Positions 25,055-36,280 are shown, numbered from the stretch's first letter. The stretch is 64,000 nucleotides of DNA from Raphanus sativus (GCF_000801105.2 NC_079517.1:17555579-17619578); one strand, 5' to 3'. The notes: generated by a model not told the origin, from the sequence alone. Numbers and translations: made by a program.

Positions 25055-26206
25055 ATGAAGAGAGGACGGAAAGAGAAGAGTCATGATACCTCAACATCGT
25101 CGACACGACTTCGTCAGGGTGGAGATATCAACCTCCCTCTGGATCTAATGGTGGAGATACTAAAAAAATTACCGGCGAAGTCTCTATTACGGTTCCGATG
25201 CGTGTCGAAGTTATGGTCATCAATTATCAGCAGTAGTAGAGACTTCATAGACTCAATGGTGACTCGGTCTTTGACTGAACCTCAACGTGATGCACACATC
25301 ATCGACGACTACGCTGCAGGCTACTACAAGGAATGTTTCTTAGCCTTTTCATCTACTACTTTCCCTCGAAATACTAATAACGTATCGGTACTAGTAATCC
25401 CTGAAAGGATGAAGCAGTATATTCGTGGCTTGATTTTTTGTTGGTCAAATTCTCGTAATAAGGCAGCTATATATAACCCTACCACAAGGCAGTGCTTTAA
25501 CTTACCGGATACAAAAATCAAAGGCATTGGATCTTGCTTCTTCGGATACGACCCCCTCAAGAATCAATACAAAGCATTGTACATACCATTTAACGATATG
25601 GAGCATGTTTGTCAAGTGTTTACACTAGGAGATCCCACGGCTACGCAGTGGAGATCAATCCAAGGCGTTAGATCGCACTTTCCAATGGCGAGTGTTGTTT
25701 GCATCAACGGAGTTATCTATTACCTAGCCATTAATGCAGATGCTACTTCTGAATATAAGTTGATGAGTTTTGATGTTAGGTGGGAGAAATTTTATCATGT
25801 CGAGGCTCCAAAAACATTGATGGATCACCCCTCGATTCTGATAAACTACCATGGGAAGTTAGGATTCGTATGCTGCGAGGAAGGCATACAAATTTGGGTG
25901 TTGGAGAATGCTAACAAGGAAACCACACAAGGGTGGTCTATGATTTTCTTTCACGAGATGGAGGGTTTTAAAAGATGGCGCATCTTGGGGGCTACTCGTC
26001 TTGGTGAGATCGTTTTTGTCCAGCCAGGTTACCTCTCTAGTGACATGTTATGGGTCTTTTATTATGATCCAAAGCAAAACAGTATGAGATATGTTGACCT
26101 CAAAGGCACTTATCCCGAGGAAAAAAGGGGTTACATGTCTACTATTATCTGGAGTGCTTTGGATTATGTCGACAACACAATGTGTTTGTATCAGGCTATT
26201 AGTTAA
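25055..26206 (+). CDS. F-box protein with F-box associated (FBA type 3) region
   Basis: This is a single-exon open frame of 383 residues starting at ATG 25055. The F-box spans about residues 26-66 (LPLDLMVEILKKLPAKSLLRF, then CVSKLW), which binds SKP1 in SCF ubiquitin ligases. The rest resembles the plant FBA_3 substrate-recognition region, including IYNPTTRQCFNLPD and a GYDPLKNQYKAL-like stretch. It is one of the very large, rapidly evolving Brassicaceae F-box family, usually intronless as here. The target cannot be inferred. A TATATAT run near 24986 could be the TATA box. The frame is intact and its length is normal for the family (about 370-400 residues). Confidence 0.88.
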   Translation: MKRGRKEKSHDTSTSSTRLRQGGDINLPLDLMVEILKKLPAKSLLRFRCVSKLWSSIISSSRDFIDSMVTRSLTEPQRDAHIIDDYAAGYYKECFLAFSSTTFPRNTNNVSVLVIPERMKQYIRGLIFCWSNSRNKAAIYNPTTRQCFNLPDTKIKGIGSCFFGYDPLKNQYKALYIPFNDMEHVCQVFTLGDPTATQWRSIQGVRSHFPMASVVCINGVIYYLAINADATSEYKLMSFDVRWEKFYHVEAPKTLMDHPSILINYHGKLGFVCCEEGIQIWVLENANKETTQGWSMIFFHEMEGFKRWRILGATRLGEIVFVQPGYLSSDMLWVFYYDPKQNSMRYVDLKGTYPEEKRGYMSTIIWSALDYVDNTMCLYQAIS

Positions 26207-26252
26207 GAAATTTTCAATGTAGAGCTATTAGTTAAGAAATTTTCAGTTTAGA
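26195..26252 (+). repeat. 29-bp tandem duplication across the F-box stop codon
   Basis: The unit starting GCTATTAGTTAAGAAATTTT at 26195 is repeated at 26224. The first copy holds the last codons and the TAA stop; the second copy is in the 3' untranslated region and repeats the stop context. Confidence 0.85.
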
Positions 26253-27504
26253 GCTTGTGGTTTTTCCTTATTATTATGGGATAAAGATACAATTTATAAC
26301 CTATAAAGAAGATTTTGTTGTGGTTTTCATATGATATATGGTTAAATGTCAAACATGGTCCACAAAGATATTAAAGAATCTGTCAAATATGATTCAAAAT
26401 TTGGTTTGAAATGCAAATAAATATTATTTTTGACAACTTAAATGCAAAAATAGAATACATATTCAATCAAATATCGAAAACTGTTTAATTTTTTTAATTA
26501 TTTATTTAAATAATTATTTATATTTATATATTTACAAAAAAAGAATAGAATGGTATTTACCTATTTAAATAAAGAAGATAATTATGAAATATTCCTTTAA
26601 TAAATGTAAACATGAATAGTAGTACAATAATCGAGGTAAAAATGAAATTTCTCCTTGTATTAGAATTAGTTTCTGTATGTAATTTATGAGCACCAATGAA
26701 ATTTCTGAGGAGCAGTATTTTTAAAACCGGATCGGTCAGCGAACTGGAAATTTTATGGGTCATTGTGGTTTGCCGGAACAAACCGGGTTCGATCGTGTTT
26801 GATTAGATTAAACTGAATTTAATGATATTTTGTAAATAATATGCATATTCATATAAAAATAAATAATATCAAATAAAATGTTTAAATAGTTATAATGTTT
26901 AGAAAACCCTTAAAATAACATTTAAAATGTAACAAAAAAATTAATAGTTTAATTTTAAAATCAATATGAAAAGCATATTTAAACTTTATTTTCAGATCTT
27001 ATCACTCTAAATCTCACATTTAAAAAAATTATATACACATTGGGTCAAAGTTATATTTTGAAACAGAAATTTCAAAAAACGTAAATGTATCAATTATTAA
27101 AGATTTCAAAATAAGTGATCATGAAATAAAATTTAAACAAAGTGAGAAGTAAACAAAAACAATATCTTGATGTGAATATTAAACTTTGTGAATCTTGTAA
27201 TTTATGAGCTGTACAGACCTAGAAAAAAGGACGAGAGATACTTTATTAATCTTTAATAAATTCTTTTTTTTTCTTAAAAGAATAAAAATAATTGTTTCAT
27301 TAACAAAATTTTGGTTTATAAACGAACCGAGGCCCAGTTTATTGGATCGCGGTTCTTAGATTTTGACGATTCCATAAGATTTTTAACCGGTTCAATTTAG
27401 ATAGGTTTTGACACTAACCTAATCTATTATTGTTGGTTCATAGTCCAACCCGGTCCAACGATTTGCTAACTCATACCTAGAATCACTCAAACTCTTAAAA
27501 TTCG

Positions 27505-27558
<54 letters not shown>

Positions 27559-27775
27559 TTTTTTGGTTTTGGTTAACCATATTAATCGTATGAATGTTTT
27601 ATCTGTTACCAGACAAAAATATTTCGACTATAAACTAATCAAACAAAAAACAATAAAAAATTGATTAAAAGATATATATATATATATATATATAGTACAA
27701 GAAGTAAATGTAAATTAAATTATATGAGCAATAGTCTATATATGTAAATATTGTAATTGATATAGTTTTGGTATA
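26253..27775. other. AT-rich intergenic sequence with a GC-richer CCGGTT-bearing repeat
   Basis: I see no gene. Between about 26700 and 27480, segments with CCGGATCGGTC, AACCGGGTTCG, GGACTATG/CATAGTCC and AACCGGTT occur in partly inverted orientation. This suggests a decayed foldback element of unknown class. Long (AT)n runs follow at 27507-27553 and 27671-27694. Confidence 0.4.
27507..27553. repeat. (AT)n microsatellite
   Basis: This is an uninterrupted TA dinucleotide run of about 47 bases, with a second shorter run at 27671-27694. Confidence 0.9.
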
Positions 27776-28936
27776 TCTACTTTATTAAAACAGAAGTACG
27801 CATATGGATTAACCCTAAAATTTACTATTTATTTACAAGTTTATGCCACTGAAGTATTTAATAATCCTACATTTAAACAATTCATGTTTTTCCTAATTTA
27901 TTAAATGATTTCCTAAATCAGATTTTAAACTAAAAAAGATTTGAGAACAATAAATTTTTTAAAAACGACTTTCCTAAAAAATAGGCATTCCTTATTTTGC
28001 ATTACTCCTAACATTCATGTACGTATTTTATTATGGCCAAAATGATAATAGGTGCACATATCATAACGTTAGCCTAAGAAACCATTTATAAATCATCTAT
28101 GGCCAAAGTCATAATTTTTGAAAATCACCCGGCCCAAGTTATCATTATCATTTTCATATTTGTTTTTATTGTTTTTATTATTTTCTCAATATAATGATTT
28201 AAGAATCTATTTTTACAAATCGTTTAAAACCTTTTTTCAAAAATTCTGTAGGAAAATAAATTTCACTTTAGTAATATAGATTTTTATTCATAAATTATTA
28301 GTATATTTCTTTCATAATATAAGTCCAATTAGTTATAAATATTAGATTCGTTTATATGATGCATTGTGATATAATAGACAACTAAAATCACAAAGTATAA
28401 TTATTCAAAGTAATAAATAAAATTGCTATGTTTTAAAATGTTATATCAAAATTATGTAATAAATTTTAATTTACAAATATATATCAAATATATATATATA
28501 CATATTATACTATTAGTACAAAAAAATTTAAGTGAAAAGAAATATTTATGCTGAAAAAATTATACAGTCACCGGTCAAGCTATAAAAATAAACAACAACA
28601 ACGCAAGATTATTTTTATTTAACAAATTTATTTAATATAAATTATATTTCCAAATATGTTTATATATTTTATGTATTTATAAATTTATTTTATTTGTTTT
28701 AAGATTTTGGAATTGGAAAAAAAATGACCCACTCCTATATTATTTTTGTTTGGAAACTTAAAATTTTGTATCATAATATTTTATTAAACTTATAATTTTA
28801 ATTTTAGTTTTTATTATTAAAAGATTAATTATCAACTTAAATTTATATTTAAATATTACAAATACATAATCTAACATAAATAAAAAGGTCAAAACATAAA
28901 ATAAATACCCGTCCGGTCGGACGGGTCAAGGTCTAG
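27776..28936 (+). mobile_element. Non-autonomous Helitron with both ends identified
   Basis: The 5' end TCTACTTTATTAAAACAGAA (27776) matches the common Brassicaceae Helitron start and is preceded by A. The 3' end has a perfect 8-bp stem CCCGTCCG-GT-CGGACGGG (28908-28925), then TCAAGGT and CTAG (28933-28936), followed by T. Insertion between A and T with no target duplication is the expected Helitron pattern. The 1161-bp body is AT-rich with no Rep/helicase sequence, so mobilisation would be in trans. Confidence 0.82.
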
Positions 28937-28974
28937 TCTTTAATTTATTTACTCTAACAGCTATACTTTTAACC

Positions 28975-29110
28975 ACACATTGTGGTCTAGTGGTAATCGG
29001 ATTCTAGGAAGATAAGCCACTCGAGTTCGAAGTAACCCACGACAAACATGTGTAGTTACGCAGATATGAACCTATGTTATGAATTTCATTTGAATACCTG
29101 AAAAAACAAA
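28975..29110 (+). mobile_element. tRNA-derived SINE
   Basis: An RNA polymerase III A-box-like sequence TGGTCTAGTGGTAATC (28982-28997) is followed about 30 bases later by a B-box-like GAGTTCGAAGT (29023-29033). The segment ends in an A-rich tail (AAAAAACAAA, to 29110). This matches the Brassica SINE layout (tRNA-like head, unrelated body, A tail). No acceptor stem or anticodon arm is preserved, so it is not a tRNA gene. I could not assign target duplications. Confidence 0.65.
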
Positions 29111-29760
29111 TCCATCCGTTGGTCACACCATTTTGTGGTATTAGTTTTGAAATACACTAAGTTGGACTACCTTTTAAAAGTATATTCAATAAAAAATATC
29201 ATAACATTTGAGTTTATGATTTAATGATTATTGCTTAGGGTTTAATATTTAGAAGTGAAATTATATTTATAAACTTCTATAAATAATTTTTAAATATTAA
29301 TAGATGATTTTAAAATATTTTTTTTCTTTTTAATAACAAACATAATGGATTTATAAAAAATGTTGATCATTTAGAAGTAAAATTTGAAAAACATTATCAA
29401 ATTTTTGGTAAACTTATTAAAAACTTACTATTTTTTCCTAGTAACTTTTCAGTTTTGTTACCAATTGATGATTTTGAATTTTATGGTTTAAATACAACCA
29501 ATTGTTTTATAAAAAGTTAACGTATAATATTAGTGTTTTTATGTTGTAATAAATTTGTTTTTCAATTTTTAAAAACATATAAGCTGCAACTATATAATTT
29601 TATTAAAACAAAACATGATTTTCTATCCAAATTGAATACACTAAAAGTTTTAGTATTCGGAAAGAACCTAGGTATAATGAGTATGGTCTTGATATAATTA
29701 CTAAACTTTACAAAAAAAAAAACAGAATAAATGAAAATTGAACAAACTACTTAGCACAAA
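29111..29760. other. AT-rich sequence upstream of the NAC gene
   Basis: I see no gene. The stretch connects the SINE to the NAC promoter. Confidence 0.5.
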
Positions 29761-29770
29761 GCGAATCAAC

Positions 29771-29780
29771 TATATATAAA
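29771..29780 (+). promoter_or_regulatory. TATA box of the NAC gene
   Basis: TATATATAAA lies 86-95 bases before the NAC start codon. A CT-rich tract (CTCACTCTCTCTCTCG) follows between about 29810 and 29830, a usual arrangement of TATA box and plant 5' leader. The transcription start would be expected near 29800-29812. Confidence 0.6.
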
Positions 29781-29865
29781 GAAAGATCCCCGCTTTTATT
29801 TTTCTTCTCGACTCACTCTCTCTCTCGTCTGCCTCAGATAATACAAAATAAAAATAAAAGAAGTA

Positions 29866-30896
29866 ATGGAACAATCTCCCGCTACTGCTAACCTCGTCGA
29901 CTCTACCACATCGTTCCAACTTCACCGGAACTTGAATCTCCCTCCATGTTACGGATTTCACGCATCCGACGAACAGTTGCTGCAACTATTCCTCCGACCT
30001 TTCGTAGTAAGAAGGGAACCGAGGACTTGCCCTATCCACAACATCACCGATGTATACTCATCTTCTCCTGAAATTCTTACCGGTAAGTCCTTTCTTGATG
30101 AGAAACCTTCCTTTCTTTTTCTTTTGGCTTTCTTGATGATGAGCAACCAACATTAACAGCCTCCGTCATTGTTTGTCAGGGACATACGAACAAGGTGGAG
30201 ATGATACATGGTTCTTCTTTGGTACCAAAAGGTACCTTGATGTTACTTCAAGGAACGATCGTGTTATCGAAGGTGGAGGTGAGTGGGTAAGGAAAGGAGC
30301 GATCAAGAAACTCTTTGAGAACAATACGCTTCTCGGTTTCAAACGCACTCAAGATTTCTACGCTCAAGGCATGGATCTTGCGTATTGGAGGATGGAGGAA
30401 TTATCTCTTAGAGTCGAGGTATGCATCGACTTGTATCATTTGATTAGGACTTGGTAATAAGAAAGTAACATATGAGGTTGATGATTAGAAGTGGGCATTT
30501 TGTTAGATTATGAATTGTGTTAGGTTATTCGGTCTAGGAAGAAGAAGAATTATGTTAGAGATTACCGAGTGAAACGTCTTTGTAACTTTTCTTTCTCATT
30601 CATGCAGTCTAATCACGTGTTGGCAAAGATATATGCAATTCCCGCGCGGTATCAAGAAACAAAAGTTAAAGTCTGTATCCACTGAATCGACGCCTCCAGC
30701 TAAAAAATCCAAGCAAGACCATCCCGTTGAAGATATAACTCCACCAACCCAAAACGACGCAAGCATTCCCGGATTTACAGCTCAGCAAACCGAAACCGAC
30801 CAGTCTCCTACAGCTGACGAAGATTTCATTTATCCTTCAGAACAAGAACGACGTGAATGGATGAAGGAAACGTTTCTGAATCCTCGAGACCAGTAG
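29866..30896 (+). CDS. NAC-domain transcription factor, last exon apparently frameshifted
   Basis: Three exons are visible: 29866-30082, 30180-30418 and from 30608, all with GT-AG borders. Exons 1-2 encode NAC subdomains A-D (PPCYGFHASDEQLL; later GEWVRKGAIKKL and GFKRTQDFYAQG), which bind DNA and dimerise. Exon 3 opens with the conserved end of the domain, NHVLAKIY, but then reaches TGA at 30683-30685, giving 177 residues. A different frame is open from about 30633 to 30896 with a Lys/Ser/Pro-rich tail (PPAKKSKQD). The simplest reading is a 1-bp insertion around the C/G run at 30645-30653. A genuine truncated protein or a sequencing error is possible. I cannot assign a particular NAC orthologue. 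Confidence 0.75.
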
Positions 30897-31029
30897 AAGA
30901 TGAAAACATGCACCCATATGGGATATTTATTCTCGTAGCAGTCTTGTAGTCCTTGCTTGTGGATAGAACAGAGTGATTTTTGGTTTACGTTAGTTTTGTT
31001 AATAGCTGTTTTTGTAGAACTGAGATACA

Positions 31030-32340
31030 TTCGTCGGATACAACATGAAATACAGAGTCAAAAGTCTAGTCGTTTTCTTGTGGTTTAAGATTCCTCACAT
31101 TCTGACCAAAATGACACAAAAAATCATATAATTTGCTAAGCATTTTGTTTCACTTTATCATGGGCCTAAATAATCTGGTGGGCCCATTAACCTCATCTTT
31201 TAGATAAGTGTTTTTTATGGCTAACATAGTTTTTACGGGAGAATTGGACCTATCTCATCAAAACTATTTACCACTATATTTTTAAATACCCACATTGTTA
31301 AAATCATAAAAAGTAAATAAAATAAATAGAAAATCCCAAAATCTCCGAGAAGGTTTGTATTGAAAAATAAATTAAATTTAAAACTAGTAAATACATTGCA
31401 TGACTCTCCTCCCCGTTCTCTGTCTAGAATCCTTGACCGGAAAGAGGAGAATGTAAGATTTTTGTTTTTTTTGTGCTTCTGATCTTTAGATCAAAACTTT
31501 CTTTTTCTTTGGAGATATCATTTTCGTATGGCGAATTTTAGAGTGTATCATCAATTTAATCGGAATAGTTTTAATTCTTTCCATTTCTTTCCGATTAAAT
31601 TGATTTAATAAAGCTCCTGTCTTTTGAGAGTTTCATTGTATCATATTGTCTCGTTTAAGACTGGTTAAGATCCTAAATCTGCTTTTCACTTTGATTCAAC
31701 TTCAAATCCCATTGAAGTCCAGATCAGATACCTTGTTAGCTGTTACTTTAACCAATTTCTAGGAGAATCAGTATATGGTGAACATACTATTGTTCATCCA
31801 TCTATGGCGTAACGGTGAAGTAACTCCGATTGAAAGAAGGTTGAGTTAGATGGATTCTTTAATAATCCGTCTTTGGAGGAGATTCAGCAGAGCATCTCCG
31901 TTTTGACTTAAGCATCCTTAAGCTTAATTCGGTGTTTCAAGGCTTCTCTGTTTCGAATATTCTCGGCTAAGGTGGAAAGCAACCAAGAAAAGTACAAGTT
32001 TATGGATTCTAGTCCACGGTGTTCCGGCGGAAGAAGCTACGTCGGAGACTAGCAGCTACATCAGCGGTGGAGAAAGGAAACGCGTCCACATGTATCTTTT
32101 GTTGAGTGCCACGTATCGTAGATGTGCTGTATGTTTCATACGTGTACTTTAGGTTTTAATCACCGATATTCTAATAGAAACATTTACAAAGTTGTAACCC
32201 TTGCGTTAGGCGTTAGTCGGGCGGTACACATTGACCTAACGAATTATTGAATACGCGGAGATTATTCGGGATATACGCGGGGATTAGTTTTATGCTCATA
32301 TATGTATATATATTAGTTATGCAGAGAAAATGGAATATAA
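31030..32340. other. Intergenic sequence with a stop-riddled GC-richer block
   Basis: There is no intact gene. Between about 31720 and 32110 the composition is gene-like and short in-frame peptides can be read on the plus strand, but stops interrupt every frame and I recognise no domain. Around 32195-32290 a CGTTAGGCGTTAGTCGGGCGG-type block occurs, and a related GC-rich block lies at about 32590-32775. Such blocks are common in dispersed plant repeats. Confidence 0.4.
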
Positions 32341-32345
32341 ATCAA

Positions 32346-32398
32346 TAGCTCATGTGGTAACTTGTAGTTCCATAGTTTAATAACCCGGGTTCGAATCG
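32346..32398 (+). mobile_element. tRNA-like SINE head
   Basis: TAGCTCATGTGG (A-box-like, 32346-32357) and GGGTTCGAATCG (B-box-like, 32387-32398) are separated by about 30 bases, as in tRNA-derived promoters. There is no acceptor stem, so a SINE fragment fits better than a tRNA gene. I cannot place the ends of the element. Confidence 0.45.
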
Positions 32399-32774
32399 TG
32401 TGAACATCATGTTTTGTTTATTTTTTCCTATTTCTTTAAAGAAGGGTAAGTTTGTAATTTTCTCTGTCTTCTTCTCCTTTGACCTACGAGTTTTTTTGGT
32501 CAGAAATGGCAGCCTCCATTTTTCTTTTCAGATCTTTCACTCTTTTCTCTATTTTTGTATTCGTTTTGCTTAATAATTCATAGATTTAGGATAGAAATAA
32601 CTCGTTTTCCATTTACAAGTTGAAAATTGGCACCGCGTTTCACCATTAAACGGACTCTGCGTCGAAAACTCGGCTTCCCGCCTAGGTCTTCCGATTTGCT
32701 CCATATCGCCGCGGTCATGCTCCGACCACCGCCTACTCGTCCGATTAAGCGTCTACGCGCCCGCGTTTTTGAAC

Positions 32775-33086
32775 AGGGGTTGTAACATATATTTGACAAA
32801 ATTAAAAATGACAAAATTTAAAAAATGTTCTGCTGAATTGTTACGTAATTAGAATGTTAATTTTACTTACATATATGGCGGTTTGAAAACTAATTGAGAA
32901 TTTTGTTAATCCAAAATTAAATTGTTAGGAAATATTATACTATACAGTATAATTTATTATAGACAATTCATTTATTAAATTGAAATTTATTATCTATTAT
33001 TTTTATAAATAAAACCTATGAAAATTTTTTATAGAAATTTTTATCTATTATTTTCTTAAATAAAACCTATGGAATTACCTTATAAG

Positions 33087-33146
<60 letters not shown>

Positions 33147-33445
33147 CCATTAATGATTTTAAATAATAAAATTTTGCTAAATGTCTATATACTTTCTATC
33201 ATTTTTAATTCTTTATTATTAAAATAAACTATAAAATTATATTAATCATATAAACAAAATTTATATTCTTGTATATGTTGTATTTTGAATTTTTCATAAC
33301 AAATATAAATTATTAAATTAAAAACCTCACATAAACTTTTGAAGGTTTAAATTATTTATGTAATAAAATACAATAATTATAAAACCATATGAATAAACAA
33401 TTTTATTTCAATATTTCATATTGTTTAAATACTATATATCATTTG
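32775..33445 (+). mobile_element. Truncated copy of the 20354-21915 Helitron family
   Basis: This segment aligns in order with about 20385-21175. Both contain TTCT(A/G)(C/T)TGA(G/A)TTGTTA(T/C)GTAA followed by GAATGTTAATTTT, then TTATAGAC(A/C)ATTCATTTATTAAATT and later blocks. A (TA)n run has expanded within it at 33090-33144. The 3' hairpin and CTAG end are not seen, so this copy is truncated. Confidence 0.6.
33090..33144. repeat. (AT)n microsatellite
   Basis: This is an uninterrupted TA run of about 55 bases inside the truncated Helitron copy. Confidence 0.9.
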
Positions 33446-33505
33446 TTTACATAGTCCACATGAGTCTGTACAAGTCGACGACAAAAAACTATATATCATC
33501 TGAAA

Positions 33506-33700
33506 ATGGGCTATTTGTAAAATTGACCCGAAACTCAAAGTCAATCCTAAAACTAACCCATGTTTTTTTGGATTTTTCTTTTGTCCTATTCACCTCACAA
33601 GTTCATTTTTTACCCTATTCACCTCACAAGTTCTTATTATTCACGAAAATGCCATTAATTTTTTTTTTTTTGAAAATTGTTTTTTAACTCTCACTTCGGC
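33506..33700 (+). mobile_element. Terminal fragment of a ULP-type Mutator-like element
   Basis: GGGCTATTTGTAAAATTGAC, then AAACTCAAAGTCAAT, AAAACTAACCC and later CACGAAAATGCCATTAATTTTTT parallel in the same order the left end of the large element at 52585 (GGGCTTATTGCAAAAGTGAC and following blocks, including GAAAATGCCATTAACC). No internal coding sequence follows. This is a truncated or solo-end relic of the same family. Confidence 0.5.
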
Positions 33701-33815
33701 CTTCTCTTCTCATGCTCACCCCCGTATTGTACCTCTGGATCAACTTGAATTTAAGCTCTACCCAGCTATAAAACCCAGATCGTGAAACATCATCACAATA
33801 CCAAGTGTGCGCTTC

Positions 33816-34114
33816 CACTAGAAGAAAACACGTAAATCTCAACAGATAAAATCATCGTAAATACGTTGGGATTAAGAGTTCTCCACAGATTTTCGACGAA
33901 ATAGTCTGTCGGGACTATCTCGTCGGAAGTTGAAAACCGTTGGCTTAAGCCGTCCAGAATTACTGACCGATATGGATTCCTCACGGATTCTCCACGAAAA
34001 GCCCAAAAAGCTGTTTACGGATAATCTGTCAGGAATCCGTCGAATTCCCCAAAAAAAACCAAAATCGGTTATTTGTCGGGAATTCAGTAAAGTATGATGT
34101 TAATATATGATTAT
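33816..34114 (+). mobile_element. CACTA-like left end, partner end not found
   Basis: CACTAGAAGAAAACACG at 33816 differs by one base from the first 15 bases of the two complete CACTA elements. It is followed by repeated CGTCGG/CCGACGA-like motifs expected of a subterminal region. No matching right end is seen before the LINE at 34127 or just after it at 52076. The element is probably truncated, or was split and then eroded. Confidence 0.45.
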
Positions 34115-34525
34115 GTTATACCATTGCAACGCTGGTGAGAAAACTCTCCCAGGCACATCTTTCGAAGCAAGGAGGAGGCAACGGACCGCGGGTTTAAACT
34201 TGGACAGCGACAACTCAGTTTCTTTCCTTTGTAGGAAAGTATCTTCTGGTTTCAACCCATCACCCCCTTGAAAGCCCTATTTCTTTTCCTGAAGTAGCAT
34301 CCTCCAAGGCTCCTCTCATCTCATCTCAAATAAGAAAATCGACGATTTGCAACCAAGATCCCAACTTCTCATCACAATCTTGCCTCACAAAGTTCAATCT
34401 CACTACCATACCGCATCTCCAAAGATCTCATTCCACTCCACCTCTCTTTTCCTCCTATCTCAACCATTCACCAGTTAAGTTAATCTACTAGGAGTCGACA
34501 TGTATACTCCTCCAGTAGAATCCTC

Positions 34526-36280
34526 ATGGCTAGACGTTTCTCTGCAGAAGAAAAAGGGAAACATCAGGTCACAGAAGAACACGACCTCAAACCAAGAAGA
34601 ATCAAAGCACCGAGCCTAAACAATGAAGCCCTCATAAAAGACAATGAGCTTACCCTCATAGGGAGGCTCACAAACCCTCAGTAGCAAAAGATCTGGGCTC
34701 TCTTACCTTCTCTCCCACGAAAATGGAACCTCAGAGGTAGAGCAGAAGGCTCAGATCTAGGGAATGGATGATTCCAGTACCGGTTCGAGAGAGAAGATGA
34801 CTTAAAGAGGGTCCTTGACAACAGACCCTACCATTTTGCTTACTGGATGGTGATTATTCAACGATGGGAACCTATCATCTCTACCTCCTTCCCCTCTTCG
34901 ATACCTTTCTGGATTAGAATCAAAGGTCTACCTTTGCACTTCTGGCACGCTGACATGGTCTGTCGCATAGGCCAAGATCTCGGAACCCTAGACAACCATG
35001 AGGTTACAAAGACAACAGCAAGGGTGAGAGTGTTCATAGACGGTTTAAAGCCTCTTGTGAAGTACTCTATTGTGGAATTTGATACAGGAGAGGAAAGCCC
35101 TATTACCCTAGAGTACGAGAAGCTGGAGAACCACTGCTCCTACTGCTACTCCCTCCTGCATCACAAAAGAAACTGTCCGTCAAAACCGAGAGAGGTGACA
35201 TACATGGGCCAGGAAGAAACTTCTCTTGAAAGACCTCCTACCTATCGCCACTCACCACAGCTGACTCTAGAGGCTCCGCCTAGAGCAGAGAGAGGCTCCC
35301 TGCAGAGACCAAGCTTTAGAGAGACAGAGCTAAGCCCTGCAAAGGCTCCATCCTCAAGAGTAGCTCCAACGGAACTCCCCAAGCCCTTCCAAGCAAGAGT
35401 TGACAGACATGGGATCCCCTTTGGTGACAGAATTAGCACCAAACAGACTCGCAACCCTCCTCCTGCCAGACAGTCAACTCTCATGATAAAACCCCCCTCA
35501 CCTCTGTTCTGGAGGGAGAAGCCTTCACGAGAACGGGCAGAAGAGCGTACATCACCTCCATACTCAAGGAACCGAACCTTAACAAGCAGAACTCACGCTA
35601 CTAATGGAGGTAACCTACTTCCTAGAACTGAAGGGCAATGGAGACAAAAACCAACGACACCTGCTAATGAAAACACTACGGAGGCTCAATTACAAAATGC
35701 TGAACTCCCACAAGAAAAGCAAGTAAAGGAAAGTTCTCAAATCCCTACAATGGCAGCAGTAATGGAAGAACTACAAGAGGCTACTAGGCAATACCTCAGT
35801 TGTCCGGACCCTGTTGAGGCTGCAGCGAGAAGACAACGCGCAATCCAAGGAGATGCAAGAGGTGACATGGAAGAGACGGCTCTCTCCATCATACATGCAG
35901 AAAAAGAAAGGCAGGCTACTCCAAACTATCTCGCCTTTGTTGATAGCGATCCCTCTACCCCTGCTACACAAGGATCTTCACTTCCGAGGATGCTTTTTCC
36001 AGATCCTGCAGCGTTTTTCTACACACCTCCGGTTAGAGGAGAAGACATTACAGGTGTGGATCCTTTGATCTCTGCAGCTCCCCCTCCAGGACAGGAGCCA
36101 ATTCAGAAGGAGACCCTAGAACCTACGACCAGGACCATATCAATCATAATTAGCCCTACTCAAGAAGCCGACAACAGCCTGCAGCAAGACCAGAACACAC
36201 CAGCATCACAACAAGAGGAAAATCTAAAGGAGTACCAAAACAAGGTGAAAAAGAAAAAAAGGGAGAAGCTACAAACCTAG
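34526..36280 (+). pseudogene. LINE ORF1 (DUF4283 / zinc-knuckle protein), two internal stops
   Basis: The frame opens at ATG 34526 and is interrupted by TAG at 34682-34684 and TGA at 34769-34771, then stays open to TAG at 36278-36280. The first part matches the DUF4283 region of plant L1 ORF1 proteins. A CCHC zinc knuckle follows (CSYCYSLLHHKRNC, C-X2-C-X4-H-X4-C; nt about 35137-35180). The long remainder is Pro/Ser/Thr/Arg-rich and low in structure. ORF1 proteins bind the LINE RNA. The stops make this copy defective. Confidence 0.82.

Noticed and set aside
28975..29045. tRNA gene
   Set aside because: The A and B boxes are present but no acceptor stem, anticodon loop or mature 3' end can be folded; a SINE fits better.
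32346..32398. tRNA gene
   Set aside because: Same reason: promoter-like boxes only, without a cloverleaf.
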